DNA of 64,000 bases, taken from Rhabditoides inermis (lineage: Eukaryota; Nematoda; Chromadorea; Rhabditida; Rhabditidae). The translations under genes and the position numbers were made by a program. The stretch is taken from NCBI GenBank assembly GCA_963966185.1, contig CAWZYM010000396.1:1-64000 (forward strand), given 5' to 3'. This document shows positions 22,274 to 33,619 of the stretch, in pieces. The notes beneath the pieces are model-generated. The model made no database searches. It was not told where the DNA came from and saw nothing but the letters and a program-made list of their open reading frames with translations. How positions within the stretch are numbered: the first letter of the stretch is position 1; each line of letters opens with the position of its first letter.

Positions 22274-23054
22274 ATGAGCTCGCTCGCCGAAGCGCTTGCC
22301 ATTGGATACGCGTCCGGGTGAGTATGTAGTGAGAGAGAGAAAGGGAAAGTGGAGTGAGCGCGCGCGAGTGAGAATAGGCCATTATGTGGGCTGCTCTATG
22401 TGTGTCTGTACAGTTCTCTCCTCTTCTTCCATCTTGCATCGATCGCAATTTCTCAGCTTCTTTCTCCCTTCCAATATTCCTATGCGCGATCTGTCAGTCA
22501 CAACAAACTGACTCACTAGCGCTAGAGAATGTTCTCGCATTGCTTGCCCTTCTCTCGTCCGCTTATCTGCTGTCTTGCAACGTCTATACATGTTTGCCGT
22601 GTACCTGTCTGCTCGGAGTGGTAGTAATTTCGGGCGCTGTGAGTAGTCGTGCAAACGCTCCCCGCTGATCACAAATGATGGAGGTATAGAGTAGGCGTCG
22701 CTCTTATTCGCAGGGGTTAATACTCCCGATAATCAGCGGCACAAGCATGCGAGACTGCGCGTGTTTGCGAGAGGAGCAGACGCGCAGAAGCAAAGGACCG
22801 TCGCAAAAAATAGATGGAATGAGATTAGCGACCACCCACGTGCAAAGCTGACGCCGCGCGACTGCAGTTGCGATCATTTTCCCACTGTTGCTTCTCTCAG
22901 GACAATGGGCTTCGACACTGCGCTTCTGAAGCAGACACTCGAGCAATTTGTGGAGCAGATCGACGAAGGCACCCAGGAACTCATCCTCGAGAGACCCCGA
23001 TTCGCATACGCCGTCGTCGTAGTGGCTGATGACCAGCCTGGAGAACTGTGCCAG

Positions 23055-23092
<38 letters not shown>

Positions 23093-23585
23093 AGAGAAAG
23101 AGAACGAAAAAGAGAAAGAGAGGTTCCCTTGCAGGCCGAGTGCGTTCGCATGCTGGACAGCGCAGTGGAGACGCAGCCAGCTGTGAGGTGAGTGGAGTGA
23201 GTGTGTCGAGTGAGTGGTCCCCGTGTGTACCTGTGTAGTGAGCGTCGTCGCTCGTCCACCTGGCAATTCCGCAGTCTGCGCATCGAGCCATCGGGAAGAA
23301 AGATCGAATGCGAATACGAGACAAAAATGCAAACCAAGTGCGTGGCAAAGCGAAACCCACTCAATCTCAACAACGAGAACCAAGTAGAGAGAATGCGAAG
23401 ACTGTTCCTCGGAGCATACTGAACACTATCATATTTTAATCGCAATACCCTTGGAATAAATATTTGTGGATTGATTGTGTTTTAGCAACGAGTACATAGA
23501 CGAGGAGATTCTGCGAGCACTGAGAGAATTGGAGGAGAGCAGGGACATGCTCTCAGAGGACATCGAACACGCAAAAGCTGTCGTG

Positions 23586-23654
<69 letters not shown>

Positions 23655-23785
23655 ACTCTATTCAGGACAACAACAACGTGGAGAAGGTGACCCGCGTAGT
23701 GGAGGAGGTGGAGCGAACGAGCCGCCTCACTCACAAATCAGCCCTCCTCTTCCCCTCCGAAATGCGACACAAGACCACGTTGTGA
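22274..23785 (+). CDS. Unrecognised small protein with coiled-coil C-terminus
   Basis: Exon 1 is 22274-22317 (MSSLAEALAIGYAS). A 583-nt intron follows, then exon 2 22901-23054 (FDTALLKQTLEQFVEQID), exon 3 23135-23187 and exon 4 from 23239; all joins keep phase. Two endings are possible. Reading through exon 4 stops at 23422 after RRLFLGAY, with AATAAA at 23455. Splicing at 23337 (GTGCGT) to 23486 (TTTTAG) stays in frame and adds an acidic helical region (EEILRALRELEESRDMLSED) and an exon after a (CT)n intron, with the stop at 23783-23785. The long form ends SEMRHKTTL. The heptad-like region suggests a coiled-coil, perhaps a subunit of a complex. I do not recognise the family. Alternative 3' ends or two overlapping transcripts are possible. 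Confidence 0.6.
23455..23460 (+). terminator. Internal poly(A) signal
   Basis: AATAAA 33 nt after the stop of the short form of the preceding gene, inside what would be an intron of the long form. Confidence 0.5.
23586..23650. repeat. (CT)n intron filler
   Basis: About 30 CT dinucleotides make up almost the entire intron, starting at GTGAGTCTC and ending shortly before ATTCAG. Confidence 0.9.
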
Positions 23786-24071
23786 GACCTCGAGCAGCTT
23801 CTCCCCGCGGCAACGACGACAAGATTACCCCCGTAATCGACTACAGTAACCCCTCGGCCGCGATTACTGTAGCTTGCACTAGTTCACTTCTCCCCCCCCC
23901 CACACAGGGTAGCACCCACAACTAACACGATTTTCTCTCTCTCTCTCTCTCTCCGTATTCTTTCAGAGTATTGTCTATTGTATGTGTCTTGGTTGCCGCT
24001 GTCATGGCAGATCTCACAAGTGCATGCATTGCATTGGCCGAGACGGCGCGCGCTAATAAAGCACATCATTA

Positions 24072-24077
24072 TTTATT
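24072..24077 (-). terminator. Poly(A) signal of the lipase gene
   Basis: AATAAA on the minus strand (TTTATT on plus), about 25 nt beyond the lipase stop codon. Confidence 0.6.
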
Positions 24078-24101
24078 GAATGTTGGCGTTTATGAGTGTG
24101 A

Positions 24102-24574
24102 TTACTCGTTAGTGTGGGTGGCCTGCTTGATCTGCAGCTGTCCGCTCGGCTCGAACATGTCGCGGATGCTGCCGATGAAGCCCTTCACCGACTTGACCAT
24201 CTTCCCCACCTGAACAGCCATGCCACCTATCACCCGCCCCCTCTCCCCCCACCTTGTTGCGCAGCTTTGTCCAGTAGGTGTAGTTGCCGCGGCATCCGCT
24301 CTTCCCGTAACGAGACACGCGCGTCTCATAGTAGTGCAGGTGGTCGTTCAGGTACACCGGCAGCTTCCCGAACCAGAACCTGTGAGAGGATAGAGAGGGA
24401 GAGAGGAAGAATTAAAGAAGGGGATGTATGAGAGGAAGATCGCACTTGTACTGGTTGCTGCAGTTGTTGTCTTCGTACTGCGGCGATCCGACGCACTCGA
24501 TGTAGTCCTGATCTGGCGCCATCCCGTCCTTGAACCTAGAAGAGATAATAGTCGATCCCAAGCATAATAGTCGA

Positions 24575-24621
<47 letters not shown>

Positions 24622-25149
24622 CTCTGTTTTGCAGTCTCTAAAACTCAAACATTTTGGAACACAGCGCCACTACCTACCAGATCTCTGTTCCGAAATGGTA
24701 GTATCCATCGGTGCGGTTGGAATCGCAGGGGCGGTTGCGCGACACGGCACGTGCAAAGAAACCTACAGAAAAGATGAAAAGAAGCAAGTTTATGTGTTTT
24801 CGAACGAGCAAACCTTCGTCCTCGATGACACAGAGAGGCAGATGCGGGATAATATCGTGTCGGTTGACGACCCGGAAGCTGAACAGCGGACACGTGTTCT
24901 TCCCCCCCCCCTCCCCCTCCCACCTGTTCTTGATGAGCTTCTCGTAGTTGGTGGCAAAGACTCCCGTGCCAACGCGGGGCGAACCGAATGTGATCACCTA
25001 AGAGGCACTGATTCCACGCTCACTTACACCTACCGTAACCATGTCACCGGATCGAATTCCCTCTTTGACGGCGCGAGCCGCAGTGAGGGAAGCCAAAGCG
25101 CCTCCGAGAGAGTGGCCAGTGAAGAGGAGAGAGTAGTTCTGGGATGGTG

Positions 25150-25194
<45 letters not shown>

Positions 25195-26164
25195 TACCTG
25201 CCACTTGGGATCTGCCAGTACCTCCTTCACCTGCGGCCAGATAGTGTTCTGCGCCGAGTAGAAGTAGTAGTTGACCTGAACGCTCTCCCCTTTCTCTCTT
25301 CTTCCACATCATACTCACAGGTCCCATTCCCAGAAAGTCCATGGGGTCCTTGAACGCGTGCAGCCCCTCGATCAGCAACTGCCGCGGACCCTGTAATGCG
25401 GTTCTCCCTTCCCCTCTCTCTCCTCCCCCTTCTCGTACCTTGGTTCCTCGGTAGGCGACAATAATCTCCTTCCTCTGATCGCAAACCACGATGAACGAGG
25501 AACAGAGACTAAAGTAACATTTTGAATATTGTAAATTGTAGTCTGAGATCTCTACCTGTCGAAATCATCGCATTCGTGCTCAGTCGACAACAGAATGCGA
25601 CGTTGATGGTTGGGACCGTAGTTTCTGCAAGCGCATCGAGCACCGCCCCCGTAAACCACGCCCACTTCTCGATACAGTCCTGTGACTTGCTGCCATACGC
25701 GGCCGCCGCCATATCATACAGTTCGCGAGCCATCGTTGCGTTGAACGAAGTGAGTCTCTGAAAGAGAAAGTGTGTGGCGACAGCCATCACTCTCTCCTCG
25801 CACGCCACAACGTGATTGCCGTGGGAGTTGGACTCACCGTCTGTCCCTTGTGCCTGTCCTTTTCTCGCTCTGCTTCCGGATTACCGCGTGGCACCGCCTC
25901 ATCTGGCAGCTCCTCGTCGTACGGCGATTCTCAACCAGGATCTTCTACATGCATCCCTCCTCTTTTGCATACCGTTCGCATCGGGTTCGGAGACGAACTC
26001 ATCGTCTAGAAGCAGCGCGTCCTTGGGAGCGGCAGTAGTGTCCGCCGACGGTACGAAGATCTCATCGCCACACCTGAAATCTTTCATTGGAAGTCGAGAG
26101 GAAAGAGTCACCTGGCGAGCGTGATGAGTAGTGGTAGTAGAATAGGCGCAGTCGGCAATCGCAT
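24102..26164 (-). CDS. Secreted class 3 lipase (Lipase_3 family)
   Basis: A minus-strand multi-exon gene. The start at 26164 gives a signal peptide (MRLPTAPILLPLLITLA). An acidic pro-like region follows (ALLLDDEFVSEPDAN), then the alpha/beta hydrolase domain: CSSFIVVCDQRKEIIVAYRG, the nucleophile elbow LLFTGHSLGGALASL (catalytic Ser), VITFGSPRVGT, RVVNRHDIIPHLP (catalytic Asp) and GYYHFGTEIW (catalytic His). Cysteines after the domain (DYIECVGSPQYEDNNC) and the C-terminal WFGKLPVYLNDHLHYY segment are the usual ending of nematode family members. A 41-nt intron near 25660 is needed to keep phase (CIEK joined to NYGPNHQ). Expected activity is hydrolysis of acylglycerol esters outside the cell or in lysosome-related organelles. 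It is convergent with the preceding gene. The triad is complete, so it is probably active. Confidence 0.88.
25152..25191. repeat. (GA)n tract beside a lipase splice donor
   Basis: CT on the sense strand, starting a few bases after the donor GTACGA on the minus strand. Confidence 0.85.
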
Positions 26165-26565
26165 GTCGAATGACAATGAGCCACGCAAGACAGCTGCCTT
26201 CCTCTCCCCCTTCTCCTATGTGTTATTGCGACGCGTGTAAGTTCAGGCAATTTATCTGGCCCGGTGTGTGGTCTCGGATTGTTTATATGTTTACAATGTA
26301 CGACTATCAATTGAAAACACGTATAATGTATTGTATTGTCACTTTTTTTGTACACAGTACACACGTTCTCTGTTTTGAAGGAAAAGAAGAAAAACACTTG
26401 CAAATGACCTGGACAAAATGAAATTTGCAAGCGCGGTCGACATATCTGAAACGCTTTGTGCGATGAGTGCATCATTGCTGGCTGAGAGATGGCGCACTGT
26501 GTGGGTGCGCGCGCCTCTCGCTCCACCACCCCCACTCCCACGCCCGCCTCCCATTTCGTTGAGGT
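26165..26565. other. Intergenic space between divergent genes
   Basis: 400 bp between the lipase start (minus) and the next plus-strand gene. AT-rich in the middle; no exon seen. Confidence 0.5.
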
Positions 26566-26831
26566 ATGTATGAGGATGATAGTGCATTGGTGGATGCAGT
26601 GTCGCTTTCAGGGGCGAGTTTCACAGACTCAGATGGTCGCCCCCAAGCACTTCGACATTGGACTGGAGTGAGTGGCGTCACGATTTCAAGCGTGGAGTAT
26701 GGCTATATGTTTGATTTGAGCGTTCGCGAGGCGACCCCGCGCGAGTTGCGGAGCTGGATTCGCGCGATCCTCTGTCCGACCTACAGTGGGGAGGCGGTCG
26801 CGAACGCTGTGAAACTGTTCAAGTGAGTCTC

Positions 26832-26877
<46 letters not shown>

Positions 26878-26959
26878 CCCTCTCTCCTCTCTCTCCTCTC
26901 TCTCTCTCTCTCTCCCCTCTCTCCCCTCTCTCCTCTCTCCTCTCTCTCTCTCTCTCCCC

Positions 26960-27009
<50 letters not shown>

Positions 27010-27631
27010 ATTTCACCCGTTATAGAGAGGAGATAGTTTCGGCGACCAGTGATCAGCGCCTCTGGCTCCTGTCCGTATGCGCAACCCTGAAATACCGCCA
27101 TCGCCACTTGAACCCGTTCGCCAGTAAGGTACGGTAGAATATTGAACAGTCTGCGCCAGAGCGATAGTTTTTTCTACCTCGCGTGCAGCTCGAAATACAG
27201 TGTTTTAATCGTATGCCTCTTGTTTGGCGCGGTATAGCCGCAACCTCACTTTCTGTCTTACTCTGACCCCCCCCCCCCCCCCCCCACAGCGCGCTACTTA
27301 TTGCTAAAATAGAACTGTACCCTAAACCGATTACTACATAATATACGTACTATTGCTTGTAACATAAACGAACTAATCAGCTCGTTGCTGTGAGCTGCCT
27401 TCTCGTCATTGCCCACTGTCGCCTCTCTCCTCCCCTGGACGATCTGATCGTGGAGGGCGCTGCCCGAGACAAGCTCGATGTACTCGAAAAGACGTTCATT
27501 CACATTGTGGTGAGTTTCGGGAACAGGGACATCCTTCGATCTGCGCTGCCCTTGTGCGCTTGCAGATATTGAAAGATGGGAGTATAATTCATCTTTTACA
27601 GCGGTTCACAACCGTGCGCTCGTCCCAATAA
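26566..27631 (+). CDS. Unrecognised conserved-looking protein, about 180 residues
   Basis: Exon 1 is 26566-26822 (MYEDDSALVDAV...). A (CT)-rich intron of about 200 nt leads to exon 2 at about 27025-27127 (EEIVSATSDQRLWLLSVC). Exon 3 at about 27380-27509 encodes LVAVSCLLVIAHCRLSPPLD, and exon 4 (27565-27631) ends HLLQRFTTVRSSQ. All joins keep phase with GTGAGT or GTACGG donors. The protein looks soluble and helical with no signal peptide; I see no catalytic motif and do not recognise it. The intron before exon 3 has a run of about 23 C. Another start at 26489 (MAHCVGAR) gives only a short frame. Good splice structure argues it is real. Confidence 0.55.
26826..27003. repeat. Long (CT)n/(CCTCT)n intron tract
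   Basis: About 175 bp of pure pyrimidine sequence fills the first intron of the preceding gene, directly after its GTGAGT donor. Confidence 0.95.
27267..27288. repeat. Poly(C) run
   Basis: About 22 consecutive C (G on the other strand) in an intron; a likely site of length error. Confidence 0.85.
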
Positions 27632-28215
27632 GCAGACCCAGACTAACTCTATAGACTAGTGCATACATTTCGTGTCATTTAGGAATATCTTTTGTATACG
27701 TTGGCCACCGCGCCGCTTTGCCGAATATACGGTTACTTGGCTTGTCTTGGCCTCTATCACTGGGAAGTTTATCACTATATAAGTCCAAGCCCTCTGTCAC
27801 TTCCACCGGCATTCCGGCTACTTGATGAGAATGAGAAGCAAGAAACTAAAATATTAATATGTGCACTTAATTACAGATCGTTTAGAGGTTATATTGAGAT
27901 GTGATATCGTAAGGTGTGTTAAATTATTTACATAGATTCTCAATGTGGTGTAGAAGATAGTGTTGCACGACTCAGCACAATCAAGTACAATCCGAACATA
28001 ACAATGCGGAACCAGCCAGCTGATCTGTTGTGCTTGGCTCTCTTTTTTCATATTATTCTGACTTTTTCTTGTATTTGTGAACTGTTTCAGCTGAAATCTC
28101 TTTGTTCAGCGAGTGAGCAGCGTGTTGGTGTTGAGGCGTGTGCGTGGCGCGCTTGGTTGTCGATTCGAGTGGTTGTTTGTCACGATAGACGGGTCGCCGC
28201 ACCCACTGCGCATCC
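27632..28215. other. Intergenic spacer upstream of cul-5
   Basis: 585 bp, moderately AT-rich, with CTATATAAG at about 27776. No exon recognised; it may hold the cul-5 promoter and leader. Confidence 0.5.
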
Positions 28216-31200
28216 ATGACTTCTCTCCTCAAGGTGGGTTCATATCATTGTTGCTTTTACTTAATTCGATGATTTGTGGTCTTTGATTAACGTCTTTGGG
28301 TCTTAATCAATCCTAATTGTGTTCGATGTAATATGAACATGCTATAAGTCACATGATCTCTTGATTATAAGTATCAGTCGTGCATGTTGTAGCGTTCCTT
28401 TTCATGACGAGAATCATGCTTTAAAGAACAACGCCTCTTCGGGGGACATCTTCCGCGAGGAGTGGGGCAAGGCGCATCCCACCGTCCTCTCCCTCCTCAA
28501 CCAAAACGTACGTTTATTCTCCCCCGTTCGTTGTAAGATGAGCGCTTCTGTGTCAGCCGGTGCAGCAGTCCGAGTGGCAAGACCTGTTCACATCGGTGTA
28601 CAACATCCACTCGTGGGTCGAGCAAGGCAGCGACTCTGTGAGGAAAGCTCTCACCGACGACATTCAGGACTATGTGCACGGCGCCGAAAAGGTGAGTTGT
28701 TCAAATACATGATGCACACCTTCTAGTATTTGTGTTGCAGCGCATTCTAGCGCATCCGGACGACTCGTCCCTCCTCCGAGAATACATCACCGAGTGGCGA
28801 CGATTCTTCACGCAGACTGACATTCTGCCCCTCCCGTTCAAGGTACGCCTATTCACTTCAAGCCCAGTTTTCAACATGTTTTGCAGGCGATCGACAGCGT
28901 GCAGGACCCGCACTCGACGACGGGGTTCGTGCGGCGGCTCGCCCGACCCACCGGCGAGCAGGAGAAGACGATTCGACAGGTGTGCAATCCCTTGCCTCTC
29001 CCCTCTCAAGCCCTCTTGTGTAGGTGATGTTATTGTCGTGGAGTTCGCGTATCTTCTCGTCGATTGGCGACCGCCTTCTTGCCGCCGCGATGCGCCTCAT
29101 TCATTCGGAGAGGGCAGGCGAGATATTCGACGCACAACTCGTCATTGGGGTACGACAGAGCTACGGTAGGCGTATTTTTAATGTCACCATCACGTTCGAT
29201 TGACTGTGCAGTTGCGCTGAACGAGTCTGCAGAGGACCGGTTGGAAGTGTACCGGAAGACGTTTGAGAAGACGTACATTGAGGAGACGATCGGTTACTAC
29301 AAGAGCCGTGCCGGACAGGTGAGTCAAGAACGATCATAATCGATTGTTCTCGGTCAATCATGCAAATGATTGACCGTATAATTTTGCTTGTGATTCATTG
29401 ATTTTTGTTGTTTAGTACCTGTCGGAGAACGGCGTGCAGAACTACATGGCGTACGCGGATCGTAAGTTGGAGGAGGAGGAGGCGCGCGCCCGCATCTACC
29501 TCCATCCAGCACTCGAGAGCGCCAGACGGGCACGTGCATCTGCGCTATGCTCATCACGGGTCTCGATAGTCTCGTTTCAGTTGACAGAGGCGTGCGTGGG
29601 TGTGTTGGTGGTGGAATGCGAGGAGCAGCTACTGGCCGAGTGCGCCGCCCTCGTACACACAAATCAAGTCGACAGTCAGTCCACCTCATATTGTTTTCAT
29701 TCTTCTCATTTTTTAATGGGTTGTGATGTGTTTTGATGGATGTTATTGTGCAGAGCTGAAGATGCTGTACCGTCTGATCAAGCGCACCCCGACGGGCATC
29801 GACCACGTCCTCACTGTCATCGACGACCACATTCGCACCGAGGGACTCAATGATATGAAGGCCAACGCCGAGAGCATCACCACCGTCAGTTTGTTATTCG
29901 CCTTTTTATATAAACTGTGTATATAATTGCTGGATGTTTTGTGCTTAGTCTTATATTGTTCTGATGTTGTGTCAGACAGATCCGCGATACGCGCTACTTT
30001 GAGCGAATAGCATAGATCGAGTAAGTGATTTGAAGTTGTATTGTAGGACCCGGAGAAGTACGTGCAGCAGCTGCTCTCGATGTACGAGCGGTTCAGTGCG
30101 TTGGTACGGGACGGATTCTACGACGACCCCCGCCTTCTCACAGCCAGAGACAAGGCCTTCCGGTCAGCACCCATGTTTTATTTTTGAATATTTTTTGTGT
30201 GAAAAATGACGTTCGACAATTGTTGAGTTTTGATTGATATGAATGATATATATGATTTGTTTGTTGCAGGGAGGTTGTGAACGACACGAGCGTGTTCCGG
30301 CTCGAGCTCGGACAGGGCAGGAAGGGGTGCGTCGGCCTGTGCGTTTCTTGTCTTGACTCCTCCCTCTTCAGCCGCTCGTCTATCGAGTCCAAGTGTCCCG
30401 AGCTGCTCGCCAACTTCTGCGATCTGCTCCTCCGGAAGACCACCCTCAGCAAGCGACTCACTTCGGAACAGATTGACCACAAACTCAACCAGCTCGTTAG
30501 TGTTATTAATAATATGTTCTTTTTTTAAACAATCAGGTATCAAATTGGTTATGGAATGACGGTGTTTTATTTACTTTTGTTCCCCGTGTTACGCTTTGTG
30601 TTCAGCTGCTGGTGCTCAAATACGTGTCGAACAAGGACGTGTTCATGCGGTTCCACAAAGCGCACCTGTCGAGACGACTGGTGCTGGACATGAGTGCAGA
30701 TCAGGAGAAGGAGGAGGCTATGGTGACACGGCTGAGGGTGAGTTTGGACAAGAAGGGGAGGGGATGCGAGGCGCGTTGCAGGAGTGCGGCATGCCGGCCG
30801 AGCACGTGACCAAGCTGTTCCGCATGCTGCAGGACATCGAGGTGAACAAGGACCTCAACGCCTCGTTCAAGAAACAGCTCGGAGCCGAGAACAACAACAA
30901 GAGCATCGCCGGTGCGTTCAATTTTCCATATGTTGTATTCTTGTTATGTTTAAAGTTTTTTTTAGAATGACAAACATTAAAACGAATATACAACATCAGT
31001 GTTTGTATTGTTGCGTTTCTCATGTGTATTGTTGTGTTGAATTATGTTTATTTGAGACGCGATCAACATCAAAGTGTTGAATGCGGGTGCGTGGGGTCGG
31101 GGCGGGGCGGCGGACAGAGTGCGCGTCTCTCTGCCGAGGATCATGGAGGACTTTGTGCCAGAGGTAAGCGGGAAGGAAAGAAGGATAATGGTACACTCGA

Positions 31201-32323
31201 GTCTTGCAGGTGGAACAGTTCTATAAGAAGCAGCACAACGGGCGCAAGCTGCACTGGCTCCACCATTGGAGCACCGGAACCGTGTGTTGCCGCCGTAGAC
31301 GACGTATTGTGAATGGTGTACTGTTGCAGATCACGTTCGGAACTCGTTCTGGCGGTCGCTTCGATTTGGATGTGACCACGTTTCAGATGGCGGTACGTAT
31401 AGTTATATTATTTTATTCTTGTCTGTGTCGGAGTAAGCTTGCATTTGTGATCACATGGCCTGAGGGAATAGCGATTATTGATCGATATTTGGTTGATATT
31501 TGTAATGTCAGTCCAATTCATTAGAGTACGATGGCATTGTGTATCGCTGGGAGGTTGTGAGTATTACTTTGCTGATACAGAATCGCATGTGTCTTCTTGA
31601 GCATGAAGTAATGCATAACTTGTTGTGTATTGCAGGTGTTGTTCTGTTGGAACGACCGACCGGATGAGAGCATGTCTCTGGAGACACTCCGCATGGCCAC
31701 CGAACTGCCCGACACGGAACTCACCCGCACACTTTTCGTACGTCCCCTTTCCCTCACATACCATGACAACACTGTAGACCGTTGTCTGTTTCAGTCGCTG
31801 GTGGCGTTCCCTCGCATGAAGTCTCAGCTGTTGTTGTGTGACTGCGCGCCCGCATCTCCCAAGGACTTCTCTCCCTCCACCATGTTCCGCCTCAATCACG
31901 CGTTCGTTCTCGTCAAGGTGCGTCCCCTCCCTCCCTCTCCTTCTGTTCACTCGTTCTGGTTGCAGAACGGCAAAGAGCAGCAGCGTGGCAAGCTCTCGCT
32001 CATCGGTCGTCTCCAGCTGTCTATGGAGCCGCAGGCAAAGCAGGAACACGACGAGATTGTCGCCCTCCGAGGAATGCGAGTCCAGGAGGCGGTCGTCAAA
32101 GTGGGCGGAGCGTGGGTGGGTGGGCCCAAGTATGTTTTTGCAGATCATGAAGATGCGCAAGCAGATGACGTCGGCGCAGCTGCAGACGGAGCTGATCGAG
32201 GTGCTTGCTCCGATGTTTGTTCCGTCGCGACAGCTGATCAAAGAGCAGCTCGATTGGCTCATCGACAATGGCTTCATCGACCGCCGCAAGGACGACATGA
32301 ACACATTTGTGTACCTCACCTGA
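28216..32323 (+). CDS. cul-5: Cullin-5, scaffold of a Cullin-RING ubiquitin ligase
   Basis: Exon 1 is only 18 nt (MTSLLK), then about 15-20 small exons with introns of 40-200 nt. N-terminal cullin repeats include DDSSLLREYITEWRRFFTQ, ERAGEIFDAQLVIGVRQSY and NGVQNYMAYAD. The middle has DPEKYVQQLLSMYERFSALV, DDPRLLTARDKAF and SKCPELLANFCDLLLRKT. The cullin homology domain includes NKDVFMRFHKAHLSRRLVLD, ECGMPAEHV, KVLNAGAWGRG and EQFYKKQHNGRKLHWLHHW. The C-terminal winged helix carries the neddylation region (VQEAVVKIMKMRKQMTSAQ) and ends DDMNTFVYLT. These blocks are specific to CUL5 rather than CUL1-4. The protein binds an Rbx-type RING protein and SOCS-box/elongin substrate receptors to ubiquitinate targets in cytosol and nucleus. 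All conserved blocks appear intact. Confidence 0.95.
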
Positions 32324-32671
32324 AGGTTGGTCGAGGCGCCGCGCCGCTGTCATATTCCCTCGAGCCGCCCCATGCACCCGGTCGGTCTAGTCCCTCCTCT
32401 CACCCCTCCCCCCCTGCACACTACGAGGATCCATCGTCGTGTATTAGTTGTATAATAAGTGTCACGTTTTTTCTTCTCTCGATCGCTCGCTCTTTCATGC
32501 TGTCTCTGATCTTGTTCCACACATTTGCGATAAACATAGATTTTTGACGGTTTCCGGGGTGATTTCGAGGCGGATGTGTAGTTTAGCTTTGATTTGATAT
32601 TAGCATGCTGGCGAGAAGAGTGGCGGGGCGGAACTGGCGGTTGGAGGGAGACGACTGTCATTCCCTCGGAT
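32324..32671. other. cul-5 3' UTR and spacer
   Basis: No exon seen. GATAAA at about 32528 may serve as a weak poly(A) signal. The next plus-strand gene starts 348 bp after the cul-5 stop. Confidence 0.45.
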
Positions 32672-32950
32672 ATGCTGCCCAGGTGCGGTCTCAAGCGCCC
32701 CGCGGACGATTCCATCAACGACTGGCTGGTCGCCAAGCGCAAGCCCGAGTCACTCACTCCCCAGCAAATAGGTACGGTAGAAGGAGAGGGATTGGTGGTG
32801 ATGTGGTTGTTTGCAGCAAGGCACGTGGTACTGTGCCGGAAGCTGCGTGCGCAGACGCGGGAGGAGTCGTACGGGGGAGCGGGCAAGATGCTGTTCAAGG
32901 ACGAGGCGGGGCGGGTGCGGTACGCGGCCGACGGACTCCCGCTCAAGTGA
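32672..32950 (+). CDS. Small unrecognised basic protein, about 77 residues
   Basis: Two exons. The first runs from ATG 32672 (MLPRCGLKRPADDSINDWLV) to the donor after CCCCAGCAAATAG (GTACGG at 32773). The second begins after TTTGCAG at about 32818 and encodes ARHVVLCRKLRAQ...KMLFKDEAGRVRYAADGLPL with a final K before TGA. The protein is basic with no signal peptide, membrane segment or metal motif, so probably nuclear or cytosolic. It lies 348 bp downstream of cul-5 on the same strand. A mutated copy of its exon 1 end (about 50 bp) occurs at 33737-33788. The clean splice and coding-like second exon support a real gene; the function is unknown. Confidence 0.5.
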   Translation: MLPRCGLKRPADDSINDWLVAKRKPESLTPQQIGTVEGEGLVVMWLFAARHVVLCRKLRAQTREESYGGAGKMLFKDEAGRVRYAADGLPLK

Positions 32951-33600
32951 ACACACATACACTTCCCCCATAAACACGTTGATTGATTGATCGCTCGCAC
33001 TTGGTTCATTGTGGTTGGAGCTGGAGTTGGGCATTCAGTGGATTGGTGCATAACTACGCAGACATCATTTGTTGGATTACTGTAGAAAGGGTTGAGATAT
33101 CGGAGATTGTCACATGTCTTGCAGTCAGTAGTTGTCTGTCATCTTTTCCTTCGTATTGAGAAGAGAATATCGCAAGAGTCCTTTCGAGTAAGAGTAACTA
33201 GAGGAATTGGATTGTGCACAGGTGTGCACCTCGGTTTAACATGCAAACAACGATAAGTAAACGAGGGTACAATGACCATATTTGGTCAAGAGTGAAAATG
33301 TGAGATGAGCTGTGTATGAATAACAGAGGTGAAGTACCCTACTAAAATCCTCTCCATTTCTCCAGAAGCACAATTTGTGCGCAGACTGTGGCACATATTT
33401 AATGAGATTTACATCGCGCGACCGGTGCAAAAACAGCCATGACGCTCGAATGATGCGGGGATATTTGAACTGAAGAAATGGCGGGAACTTTATAAATGTG
33501 AAACAGGCTCCGTCCGTCCTCCTCCTCCGTCTATCCACTCTCCTCTTCTGGTGACTCCGCGGACTCCGCAACAGACGATGCTCGTCGATCGGAATCAGAG
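32951..33600. other. Stretch without a recognised gene
   Basis: 3' UTR of the small plus-strand gene, then mixed sequence. Minus-strand frames rich in Arg near 33480-33570 may be the end of the fragmentary gene described next, but I cannot fix an exon. Confidence 0.4.
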
Positions 33601-33619
33601 TTCAAATTCAGCACTTAAT

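Noticed and set aside
32594..32671. Upstream start of the 32.7-kb gene at 32594
   Set aside because: That codon is TTG; the first good ATG in frame is 32672.
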